In this document: positions 42,623-53,049 of the stretch, piece after piece | Numbering within the stretch: position 1 is the first letter of the stretch | Layout of the letters: each line of letters opens with the position of its first letter | NCBI GenBank assembly: GCA_030734395.1 | Contig: JAUZTG010000041.1 | Location: forward strand, 2,170,001-2,234,000 | DNA length: 64,000 nucleotides | Direction of reading: 5' to 3' | Source: Sarocladium kiliense | Lineage: Eukaryota; Ascomycota; Sordariomycetes; Hypocreales; Sarocladiaceae | Notes under the pieces: model-generated | The model's database searches: none | What the model was told of the DNA's origin: nothing | What the model saw: only the letters and a program-made list of their open reading frames with translations | Translations under genes and position numbers: made by a program

Positions 42623-43949
42623 CTACCTCCCGAACTTTTTGTTGACCTCGTCAGCCTTCTCCATGCACTCCTCAACCACGCGCCAGAACTGTGCCTCGTC
42701 CATCCCACGGGGTATCCTGACACCGGCCTCGCCAACCGGAAGCTCCTTCGCGATGGTCCTACCGGTTTCCTTCTCGCCCGCCTTCGCCTCCTCGATGGAG
42801 CCCTCCGTGATTACCGTGACTTCAAAGCGCTCATCATGCTTTGGCTTCTCGCTGCGCTCTTCATCCCAATCGAAGAAGCGGATCTCGTCTTCTGTTCCTG
42901 TGAGGATAGCGGCGACGGCTAGAGGATCATGCAAAGGAGGTCCGGTGGTAATCTCGAAGACATCGCTGTTTCTCAGGTTAGCATCAAGTATGATAATGTC
43001 TCGGATAGGTGAACGTACGCGTAAGTTTGAGCAAAATAGTACAGCAACTCAACGAGCATTGTTCGCAACGTCGACTTGCCAGGACCCGTCTTTGGACCAT
43101 CTCGACCGTAGAGCAGCAAGTTTCGGACCTCAGGTGTAGCCAAGACTTGGTGACTCAGGTCCAAGGGAACCATTGTGATCTTGCCCTTGAGATCAGGGTT
43201 TCTGAAGACCTCAGATGCCGCCTCAGGATCAACGAGAATATTGAACTCAGCCCAAGGCGTCCAATTTCCAATCCTCGTCTTGCCGTCAACCTTGCCCATA
43301 GGTGCGCCAGAGAAGTTGTCTCCGATCGAACCGCCCATAAGACTGACCCCCTTGACATGGGCAGCCAATTCAGGATATTTCCGGAAGAGGGCTCCAACGT
43401 TGGTGAGTGTTCCGGTAGCAACGATCCATGCTGTTCCTGGAGGCTGCGCCCTGAGAGCCTCTGCCATTGCCTCAACCCCTGGCTTGGTAGAGGGAGCACA
43501 TTCCGGGGTGGGTAGAAGCTCAGTGCCATCGAGGCCTGTGACTCCATGGATGGTGGTGGGCGCATGGAGGGCTGGTCTTTCGAGGGCCTTATTCTCGCCT
43601 ATGTAGAATGGAATGTCTTTGTGTTTGCCCATGGCTGTCAATAGCGAGGCACAGTTGTGTGTTGTGTTTCTGAACCTGGTCAGTATGACGAAGGGAAGCT
43701 ATAGTGTGGGAATCTCACTCTAGGGAAGCATTTCCGAAGACCGTAGAGATACCCAGCAGCTTCAGGCGCGGATGATAAGCTGCAAGTAGGATAGCAAAGG
43801 CATCCTGAAGCCGTCAGTCAGAACTATCACACTGGAATTTGCCGTCCGCATACAAGCTCCTTCGCAGCTTATACAGAAAATCTTGGGGTCACACTCACAT
43901 CGTGGCCTGGATCGCAATCCAGCCAAAGCGGAATCTGAGCAGATGCCAT
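42623..43949 (-). CDS. Inosine-uridine preferring nucleoside hydrolase
   Basis: This enzyme hydrolyses the N-glycosidic bond of ribonucleosides in purine/pyrimidine salvage (URH1-like). Exons are 43949..43899, 43804..43719, 43669..43019 and 42965..42623, giving 376 residues. The calcium- and ribose-binding aspartate cluster DCDPGHDDAFAILLAAYHP (about 11-29) is formed across the first splice junction. GNASLENTTHN crosses the second. TGTLTNVGALFRKYPEL and LMGGSIGDNFSGAP follow in the order expected. The C-terminal HDPLAVAAILTG supplies the conserved active-site histidine. Three of four exon joins restore family motifs, so the model is well supported. The protein is single-domain and has no signal peptide, so probably cytosolic. 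Substrate preference is not readable. Confidence 0.92.
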
Positions 43950-44407
43950 GGTCTCACTGAACGGGTCCTCGCGGTGCGTTGCCTTTGATCGATCAAAATA
44001 GAAGCAATGAACCGAAAATCAAGACAGCGTATACAAAGCGAAAGATGGAAAAAGCCACGATCCTAACGGTCACTGGTGCATGTGACGTGTAAAGTTGGAG
44101 CTGACGCTGTCGCTACCCGATTCACCGAAGAATGTTCGCCGAGCGTCGGTGTGGGGTCCCCAGCATTTAACCCCTCGCGCCTCGCGCCAGTGCCTGGTCG
44201 AGGGGAACTCTTAGGTAAAGTGGCTTTGAGCTAGATCTCTAGGAGAAGGAGGATGAGATACCGCTTGACTAATGCCCACAGTGTCGCCCAGCAATTTGAT
44301 CCGTTCGCTGGTGTTTCATTCAACGGCTATCCCCGCCCTGCGAAATCGGTACTTTGTCGCGGACCTCCGCGATGGATGGATGTTGTATTATACTTCTATT
44401 GCCATGA
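43950..44407. other. Nucleoside hydrolase promoter and RED-like gene 3' flank
   Basis: This 458-bp region lies between two genes on the - strand. I see no further gene or striking element. Confidence 0.45.
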
Positions 44408-46067
44408 TCATGATGACTTCTTACGCTGCTCCATAACCCGTAGCACATCGTCGGCATTGTTTGCATCACCCTTGCGCTTCTTTGGGCCCCTCTTCCGCTT
44501 GGCTTTCCCGTCCCGTGCCTCACCATCATCTCCATCTTTGCCCCATGTGGAGAGCTTGACTTTACTGTCATCAAAGTCTTCTTCATCTTCGAATCGGCTT
44601 GTGCCGAAGCCCATATCGATGTCATCGTCATCCCGACTTGAGGCTTCCAGCAATCTCCTGCGGCGTTCTTGGAGAGCCTTCTCCTTATCTTGTTCATCCT
44701 CTTCCCCAGAGCTTCCGTCGTCGTCCCCTCTTCCGATGGGATTAAGTGCCGCTGCCTTCTTGATCGCTGCCATAATGGCTGGGTCTGACATTGAGGGTGC
44801 CCTCTCAGCTTCTTCGGATATAAGTCCTGTCTTCGAGTTGCTAAAGTAATTCCGTGGCGCCGCTTGTGCTGGTCTTGGAGGCGGAGGCATTGCTGCCTTC
44901 TCTTCTGCATCTTTCGTAGTGGCTTGCGTAGACGACCGAGCTTCATCTGTGCGATTCTGGGCGGCCCTGTCGTCGTCCGAATCATCATCTGAATCGTCCA
45001 TCCCTGCTAAGGGGTCGTAGTCATCGCCCACGTTATCGAATATGTCAACGTCTTCATCCTCTTCCGGTTCCTCGATCTTCTTGCGGTATGGCTCAGGCAC
45101 CTCCATCCCAAGCGGTTTCGCTGACGCATCGGGCATGAGAAGCTCCGACTTGCCCTCATCTGGCTGTACTTTTCGGACCTTTCGCTTCTCGTGGCCATCT
45201 TCGTCAACGATGATCATGACTTCCCGTCCTTTGCTGTCCCGCTCAATCCTGGTACCTGGCATTTGCTTCGCCCCAATCTTCTTGAACCCCTGACCAAGGA
45301 CAGACTCTTGCTGTTCCTTCGCGGCTCGTCTGGCTGCTTTTAGGTCTGCCAGAATCTGATCACGCGTCCGCTTTTTCCCAGGTGCCAGAGACACTGTAGA
45401 CAGTTGTCCTTTCTTCTTCTCCTCCTTCGGCCGCTCGACACTTTGAACTGTCTGCGTCTCGAGCTTGTCGAACTCGTCATCCACCTCTTCTGAAGGCTCC
45501 TCGGGTGCCTCACTCTCCGTCTTGCTTTCACCATATACATCTTCTCCCTCTCTAATGCGCTTTAGCAGCTTAAAGTCGAGACCCTTGACAAGATGCGTGC
45601 TTGAGAGGTCACCTCCGGCGATCTGAAATCGCAGTCGTTCGTACGTGTCTTGGTCGATTTCCTCGTCCTTGAGAGACTTTTCGAGAGCTTTGAGGCGCTC
45701 TTCGCGGTCGTCGTCTTCCTCATCGCCTCGTTCCTTTGCCCGATCGACATAGCCAGATCCAAACTTCACCCCTCGCGGGGCAGATGTCTTGAAGGTTTTC
45801 TCTGGACGGCTCGCTTGGTTCCGCTCGGCCATTTGTCGTGCGAAACTGGCCTGCGCACCACCAACTGATCGTCTGCTACAAGTCAGTGGGGATTCAACGC
45901 AGCAAAGGTTGTCCAATGACTTACGGTGTCATGGGGATGGCCGACCGTTGTCGCGAACCCAAAGCGCTCCCCGACTTGGGGCTACCAGAGGTCGGAGGAC
46001 TCCCATCTTTAGGACTTGATCCTTTGCCCGAGCTCGAGACGAGCCTTCGGAATTGCTCGTTATTCAT
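44408..46067 (-). CDS. RED/IK-like spliceosomal protein
   Basis: RED (IK) is a component of the spliceosomal B complex that partners Smu1 in animals. Exon 1 is 46067..45925 and exon 2 45872..44408, giving 535 residues. The acceptor is a tandem TAGCAG; use of the first AG would add one Arg (536). The start MNNEQFRRLV is preferred because no ATG lies upstream in frame. Diagnostic blocks are KTSAPRGVKFGSGYVDRAKER, TYERLRFQIAGGDLSSTHLV and KGLDFKLLKRIREGED, the last close to KGLDFALLQKVR of human RED. Residues 150-500 are highly charged (Asp/Glu/Lys runs). The tail is basic with KRKRGPKKRKGD, a likely nuclear signal. It lacks the RE/RD dipeptide repeats that give human RED its name. It is divergent from REV1 with 359 bp between the starts. 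Confidence 0.83.
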
Positions 46068-46426
46068 CTTGGCGATTGCAGCCAAGAGACTGCTCTGCGC
46101 TGGACTGTCGCCGTCTCTTCGTTGGTCAGGCAAACATGGAAGTCTATCGCAAACACGTGATGACGCGAGACTGCAACCGATGATTCTCTATGGTGCCCCA
46201 CTTCACTTAACGCGCCATGTAGCTTCAACTGTCGTCACCGCGTCTTGCTTTCACGTCCTCCAACTCGAGCCGGTAGCTCATCGCAAATATCCCATGCTAC
46301 CAGCGCATATCATGTGTTTGGATCTCTTACGTCGCTTTTCAGGGGCGATGTGACCTTTGGGTTTTTGTGACGGTCCAAAACGCCGCCTAGTGTTGCATAG
46401 GCGAAAGCCGAGGAGTGACTGGAATC
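46068..46426. promoter_or_regulatory. Bidirectional promoter of the RED-like and REV1 genes
   Basis: A compact 359-bp divergent promoter contains a CACGTGA at about 46154, ACGCGA at 46163-46168 and further CGCG cores near 46210 and 46239. Confidence 0.5.
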
Positions 46427-49400
46427 ATGGGCAGCGTGCTCGAGAAGAATTCGGAGCAGGTCCGAAAGCGCATTGAGAAGCACTCTTTTGAAGACGAGCA
46501 TGGAGAAGAGTACGAAGGAAGCGAGTTCAATGGATTCGGCGACTACTTCAGACGGAAGAAGATCAAACTTCAAAACCTCGATGCAGACCTGCGTGCCACC
46601 TCTGATAAACCACAAATCTTCAAGGGTATCGTGGCGCATGTTACTGGGTATACTCAGCCTCCTCTTCACATGTGAGTCATTAGTTCCCTCCATCCGAGAA
46701 GAAACCTGTTGACCAGTCTCGCAGTCTTCACAAGGAGATCGTGCAACATGGTGGTGGATTCCTTCAGTACCTTGATTCGAAGACGATGGCCACGCACATC
46801 ATTGCGTCGATATTGCCTCCGAAGAAGTCTGTTGACTTCAGTCGGTACAGAATCGTGAAACCTGCATGGATTGTGGAATCTGTGCAAGCGGGCAAGTTAC
46901 TTCCATGGGCCAACTACAGAGTCCTAGATGAAGGGCCCCGGCAAAAGGTACTGGCATTTGATGGGCCAACGGGCCTCTCACAGGCGACACCAAAACCAAA
47001 GCAAGGCTACCGAGAGCAGACAGACCAGAGCTACTACACCAGCCAGTTCAAAGCTCCGGCATTACCGAGCCAAGCTTGGACACAGGTTGCTGAGAAGATG
47101 GAGTCGCCATCCTCAAAGCCCCCGGCGAGACAGGCTGCAGATCACGAAATTGCCACAGCTGCCTCGGCATCGACAAAGCCGGCGCATGATCTTTCTGCAA
47201 GCTCCAATTCCGAGCCTAACAAGTTTCATTTGACGTCTCCCGTTAAAGCCCCAACGACCGAGCCGCCAAAGAATGCCACTTCCGAGGAACACAATGCTTG
47301 GCTGCTTTCAGATCCTCGCCTACGCAAGTCATCAACGGCGAACCCTGACTTCCTCAAGCAGTATTACTCAGAAAGCCGTTTGCACCATCTCTCGACATGG
47401 AAGGCGGAACTCAAGTCCAGAATGCAAAGACTAGCTGCAGAGAAGGCGTCGACGACGTCGAAGCTTCCCAAGAGACCTGCTGGATCGCGAAAATACGTCA
47501 TGCACGTTGATTTCGATAGCTTTTTCTGCGCTGTCTCCTTGAAGAAACATCAGGAGCTGATCGATAAGCCGACCGTTATTGCGCATAGCGATGGGCCTGG
47601 GTCCGAGATCGCAAGCTGCAATTACCCAGCAAGAGCATTTGGTGTCAAGAACGGCATGTGGATGAAGCGCGCTCAGGAGATGTGTCCTGATCTCAAGGTT
47701 CTGCCGTACGACTTTCCAGCATATGAGGACGCCAGTCGGCTGTTTTACGAGGCCATTCTTGACGTCGGAGGTATTGTTCAAAGTGTCAGCATCGATGAGG
47801 CTCTTATCGACGCCACAATGGTAATACTAGAAGCTACAGGCTCTTCAGGGATTGGCGTCGAGGAGGGCAGCATCTGGAGAGAACAGCAACAGGCTGCAGA
47901 GGTAGCTCTGAAGCTACGAGCCAAAATCCGAGCCAGTACAGGATGCGAGGTTTCCGTAGGAATAGGCGGCAACATTCTTCAAGCGAAAGTCGCCTTGCGG
48001 AAGGCAAAGCCTGCTGGGCAATTCCACCTCAAGCCCGAACTGGTTCTGGACATCATCGGAGAGCTCAAGGTGGAGGATTTACCTGGCGTTGCCTACAGTA
48101 TCAGCGGCAAGCTCGAAGAAATCGGTGTCATGTTTGTCAAGGATATCAGAGATGTCTCCCGCGAGAAACTCTCCCAGATTCTTGGCCCCAAAACTAGCGA
48201 GAAGCTCGTTGGATATGCTAGAGGCATTGACAAGACAGAAGTTGGCGAGCAGCCACCTCGGAAATCCGTGTCCGCAGAGGTGAATTGGGGTATCCGCTTC
48301 CTCAGCCAAGAAGAAGCGGAAGAGTTCGTCATGAATCTTTGCAAGGAATTGGAGAAGCGTCTGCTCAACGAACAAGTAAAAGGGAGTCAGCTCACGATGA
48401 AGATCATGCGTCGATCGTTTGATGCTCCTTTGGATCCGCCAAAGCACCTCGGCCACGGGAAATGTGACGTGTTTAATAAGAGCGCCACATTCGGAGTGAG
48501 TACAAACGATGCCGAAAGGATTGGCAAAGAAGCTGTTTCAATCCTGCGCTCCTATAAGTTCAGTGCCGGCGATCTTCGAGGTTTGGGCGTCCAGATGACG
48601 AAACTCGAACCACTGAAGCCATCGTTCCCGGATGGGAGCCAGAAGAGACTGGCTTTTGAGACCTGGAAAGGACCATCACCAAATCGAGCATCATCCAAAA
48701 CCGAGGCAATTGTCGAGAGCGTCGACGCCAAGGGATCTTCAAGACGATTGTCGAAACAAGACATGTCAGATCCTATCACAGATGATCCTCTTACTCCTCG
48801 AAAGCCCAAAATGCATGCGTCGCGATCATTATCTAAGAACGCGCAGAAAGAAGACGCTTCCACGACGCCTTTGAATGTGTCCGGGACACAGTTTCTCCTC
48901 CCCAGTCAAGTGGACGCCAATACACTTGCCGAGCTTCCATATGACATCCGAAGTCGCCTAATGGGTCAAGGGTCAAGGCCATCCACTAGATCAGCATCCC
49001 CCGCACCAAAGTCAAGATCCGAAAGCCCAATGCCTGTGGATGTGCTGCCCTCTCAGGTGGACGCAGAGGTGTTCAATGCGCTGCCGGAGGACATGAAGGC
49101 TGAAGTCCTTGCTTCGTACGGACGAAAGCCACAGCAGGTGGCTCTGCAACAGTCCCCGAGAAAGAATCACGTCAGTCAACAGAAGAAGCCTACTACCCCG
49201 ACGAAGCGGGGAGGCATTCGTGGCATGTTTGGCAGAGGGCAACGCCAGAGGGATGCACAGTCAGGATTAGTACAAACGAACTTCTTGGCTGCGAAATCCG
49301 GTGCAGAGGTCCAGCCAGATCAGGGCATTGAAGAGCTTGACCCCGAGTTTTTGGCTGAGCTTCCGGAGGATGTCAGGAAGGAGGTCATCGCTGATCATCG

Positions 49401-49839
49401 TCGACAAAGGATGGCACAGCGATCTGGGTTAGATGCTCCAGCTCCTCGCTCCCATAATCCAGACGCGCAAGCAATCCTTGCAGGCGGACAGACTACTATT
49501 CAGTTCCCTGCCCCGCCGGCCAAAGTCTCATTCGCACAGTCGGGGGTGACATCTACCCAGGAGATCAAGGACATGCTCGATGCCTGGCACACAGAAACAA
49601 AGGGTCAAGGACCACACAGCGGAGATGTCGAGGTGCTTGGCAAGTACCTCGCTCGGGTGGTACAAGAAGAGCGCGACTTGGAGAAGGCCCGCAAGATCGT
49701 CAAATGGTTGGACATCATTATCGAGCATGACGGGAGGAATGGGCGAGGACGCAGTGCATGGCGGCAAGCGGTGTCACAAGTGAAAGTGGCCGTTCAAGGG
49801 GCCGTGAAGGAGCGAGGGATGGCGCCTTTGAAGTTTTGA
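46427..49839 (+). CDS. REV1: DNA repair protein REV1 (Y-family deoxycytidyl transferase)
   Basis: REV1 inserts dCMP opposite abasic sites and scaffolds translesion polymerases. Exon 1 is 46427..46671, intron 46672..46724 (53 nt), exon 2 46725..49839, giving 1,119 residues. A BRCT domain occupies about 62-150 (IFKGIVAHVTGY, EIVQHGGGFLQYL, VKPAWIVESVQAGKLLPW). The Y-family catalytic core starts at MHVDFDSFFCAVSLKK (about 341), with the metal-binding SIDEALID at about 437-444. The polymerase-associated domain runs to about 640 (FGVSTNDAERIGKEA). Three LPxD-type ubiquitin-binding motifs follow at about 807, 856 and 953. The C-terminal protein-interaction domain is at about 1025-1119. The ATG at 46427 is the first in frame. 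All catalytic acids are present. Confidence 0.95.
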
Positions 49840-50149
49840 TGATACCATGAGGCATGATGTTTGAAATGACGATCCAGGATTAAGTACGAATTCGACTTGT
49901 ATACATTGTCTTCAAGTTGCGGAATACCGACTAAAGATGTAGTCTGCGCTCCAAAATAACGTTGCTGTCTTGTCAACGCGACCCATGTCTTAGACCGCAT
50001 GCGCCTGGCTTAGAGCGGAGCAAACCGGCCGCACACGGCCAAGCCACCAAGACCCAAAGCTCCCCTGGAAATTGGAATCCAAGCTCCAAGCTCCCAAGCT
50101 CTCCATCCCCCAGATCGAGACCCTGCTGTCTCAACAGTCATGATCCACC
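49840..50149. promoter_or_regulatory. REV1 3' flank and sugar transporter promoter
   Basis: This 310-bp region between two + strand genes becomes C/A-rich in the last 150 bp before the transporter ATG. I see nothing else in it. Confidence 0.45.
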
Positions 50150-52200
50150 ATGACGAAGCTCCACGACATCAACTCCACGCGGCGTTCACTTTCACCTGCT
50201 TCACCCACATACCTTGCTCCCAATCCAAGACACATTGCCGATCGAGACCTCAACGCTAGCCCTTCAGCCGCCTCCAATTCTCCAGCTCTTTGGACCCCAA
50301 CATCATCAGCTTCAGCATCAGCTACAGCGTCAGACAGAGGAGGACAGGGTCGCGGCGCAGCCAAGGCTGCTCGTGATGGTTTGAACGACGTCGACGGATT
50401 TGATGCACACGCATTCGACGACGAGCGAGACGACGACGACGATTTTACAAGGACAAGACGGAGAAGCGCTGCGGAAATGGCGAGTTGGACGGGACAGCCT
50501 TCCATCAAGGGAGGGTCGGAGATGATGCAGATGATCTTGTTGACTTTCAATGCCATCGGAATTACCTTCACCTGGGGCATTGAGATGACCTACTGCACTC
50601 CATACCTCCTCAAGCTCGGCCTGACCAAGAGCAATACCTCTCTCGTCTGGATTGCAGGTCCTCTCTCAGGTCTCATTGTCCAGCCCATTGTTGGCGTGAT
50701 TGCTGATGAGAGCAAGTCACGTTGGGGACGCCGACGACCTCTGATGGTCATTGGCTCAGTAACCGTCGCTGTGTGCCTGCTGATACTTGGTTTCACCAGA
50801 GAGATCGTGGGATGGTTCTTAGGGTCCAGCAACGATGACGAGGGTGCCAAACGACCAACCATCGTCGTCGCCGTGCTGGCCATCTACGCTGTCGACTTCG
50901 CCATCAACGCCGTCATGTCTTGTGCGCGGAGCCTTATCGTCGATGTCCTCCCGATTGAGAAACAACAGCTCGGGGCTGCATGGTCAAGCCGGATGTCTGC
51001 CTGTGGCCATATGATCGGCTACGCAGCCGGTGCCATCGACCTTGTCGGCATCTTCGGCACGACACTGGGCGATACACAGTTCAAGCAACTCACAATCGTT
51101 GCCAGTACAGCGATTCTAGTGACAACGGCGCTTACTTGTTGGGCTGTCACGGAGAGAGTCCTTATCTCGTCCGCGCCCGTTCCTGCGCACCACCAAGGGC
51201 GGCGCTTCAAGGTGTTCCGGCACATCTGGTTTACTTTATTCCATCTCCCTCCTCGGATCCAAGCCATCTGTTGGGCCCAGTTTTGGTCCTGGATCGGGTG
51301 GTTCCCTTTCCTCTTCTACAGCACGACATGGGTTGGCGAGACTTACTTTCGATACGATGTACCCGCTGATGCGAAAGCATCGAATGACGCGTTGGGCGAT
51401 ATTGGCAGGATTGGGAGCACGTCGCTCTTCATTTACTCCATTATTACATTCGTCGGTGCTTTCTTGCTGCCGCTCTTCGTCCAGTCTCCAGAGGACGCCA
51501 AAACTGTTACGCCTCAGGCGCCTCATTTCCTTGCGACTTTCATTTCGCGCTTTACCAGATCCAAGCCAGATCTGTTGACTGCCTGGATCGCTGGACATCT
51601 TCTTTTCTCTGCTTCAATGGCGCTGGCACCGTTCGCCACAAGCTATCGCTTTGCCACCCTGCTGGTTTGTCTTTGTGGACTGTGAGTGTCGAGCTCTACG
51701 CTTCATCATGATGAATATCGAATGCTGACCTACTGGATAGTCCATGGGCCATGGCGATGTGGGCTCCTACTACTTTCCTTGGTGTTGAGGTGAACAGGAT
51801 GAGCGGTGCTACTGAAAACACGGCTCCGGCGTACCGCCGCCTCTCAGACGCATCCGACGTTGAGATGTCCACCCTGGACGATCCAGAAGGCCCTCTGCAT
51901 CTCGCTCACGGAGAGCCTAACAACGACCGTGTCAGCTCTTCTACGGGCGAGCTCTCGGGGATTTACTTTGGAATCCTCAATATCTACGCCACGCTGCCGC
52001 AATTCTTGGGTACTTTCATCTCTACCATTGTGTTTGCCATCTTTGAACCAGGCAAGAGCCCAGAGCTGGCCGGTGATGCACCCCCTGACGAGCAGGCTGA
52101 TACAAGGGGTCCGAACGCTATCTCTATCTGTCTTTTCATCGGAGCAATGAGCACGCTCGGGGCTGCCTGGGCGACAAGGAAGCTGAGATACATTTCTTGA
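50150..52200 (+). CDS. SUT-type sucrose/alpha-glucoside:proton symporter (MFS)
   Basis: This plasma-membrane or vacuolar glycoside:H+ symporter resembles S. pombe Sut1 and plant SUT. Exon 1 is 50150..51681, intron 51682..51740 (59 nt), exon 2 51741..52200, giving 663 residues. The N-terminus (about 1-120) is hydrophilic and Ser/Asp-rich. Helix 1 starts near MMQMILLTFNAIGITFTWGIEM. The family signature ESKSRWGRRRPLMVIG sits between helices 2 and 3. NAVMSCARSLIVDVLP and WIGWFPFLFYSTTWVGE are also typical. The splice forms CGLPWAMAMWAPTTFLGVEV in the penultimate helix pair, followed by a charged insert (about 540-590) and the last helices. Twelve helices are countable in total. Melanin-related melibiose-family transporters are less likely given the RWGRRRP signature. 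Sugar specificity is inferred from the family. Confidence 0.88.
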
Positions 52201-52554
52201 AGCAGCGGACAGGAGAGGTCTGTATCGGTAACAGCGATATCAAGGGGGCGAATTTGTTTGTGCGAGGCGTTTTCGGTATCTGAGGGAATGGGCATGAAGC
52301 TACGGCGTTCTGGAGAAAGGCAACCGTGAGACCAGTGGCGCGGACGCTTGATGTGTATGATGATGTAATGTATAGATCCTGCTGGCCAAATGAGAGACAG
52401 TTGCCGCACACGGTTTGCTAGCTATCACTCAGACATAATGTGAAAAGACAGTCGGGTATCCTTGACATCCGCCTTGGGTCGCCTCGCTCCTCATTCGAGA
52501 CCTTCCTGACAAGACCGGCAACCTCTCGATTTCGGCATTGCTCTTGCATGTTGC
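52201..52554. other. Convergent intergenic region
   Basis: These 354 bp between the sugar transporter and Pkr1 stop codons are presumably 3' untranslated sequence. No other feature is seen. Confidence 0.45.
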
Positions 52555-53049
52555 TCACTTGTCCTTCCCGGTCTCATTCTCCTCCTCAGAGACCTTCTCC
52601 CACTCATCCTCCGTGCTCACACTCGACTGCGTCCCCATCACCTCCCCCCTCTGCCTCAACTCGCCCTTCTTCTCCACCGGCTCAACCGGCAGCGTCTCCA
52701 CAGTCTTCTCTCCAAGATCATCCTTCTTCTTCTCCTTCGACGACTTCTTGCCTCCCTCGGGCAAACCCTCAACCTCGGTATCACTGCCCTCTTCAGCAGC
52801 CTTCCTGGCCTCCTCCTCCTTCTCCTTCTGCTGCGCGATCTTCAACTCCGCGGCAAACCAGTTGATGCTCCACCAGAGTCCAGCGCAAAGCACAGAGAGA
52901 ACGACGAAGTGAACGCTGTGAGTGCCGATGAGGAGGGCGAGTAGGACGAGTTGTAGGGCGGCGAAGGAAACGTTGGCGGCCTGGATGAGGGTTGAGGTTG
53001 GGCCGGGGGTGAAGATGGACTCCCAGAGATCAACCATGAAGGACGCCAT
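52555..53049 (-). CDS. PKR1: V-ATPase assembly factor Pkr1
   Basis: Pkr1 is a small ER membrane protein needed for efficient V-ATPase assembly. This intronless 164-residue protein starts MASFMVDLWESIFTPGPT, a strongly conserved N-terminus in the family. Two adjacent membrane helices follow (AALQLVLLALLIGT and FVVLSVLCAGLWWSINWF, about 28-65). The remaining 100 residues are charged and cytosolic (QQKEKEEEARKAAEEG, GKKSSKEKKKDD), longer than in yeast but usual for filamentous fungi. The gene is convergent with the sugar transporter. Upstream at about 53358 lies a single TTAGGG hexamer. Confidence 0.92.
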   Translation of the reverse strand: MASFMVDLWESIFTPGPTSTLIQAANVSFAALQLVLLALLIGTHSVHFVVLSVLCAGLWWSINWFAAELKIAQQKEKEEEARKAAEEGSDTEVEGLPEGGKKSSKEKKKDDLGEKTVETLPVEPVEKKGELRQRGEVMGTQSSVSTEDEWEKVSEEENETGKDK

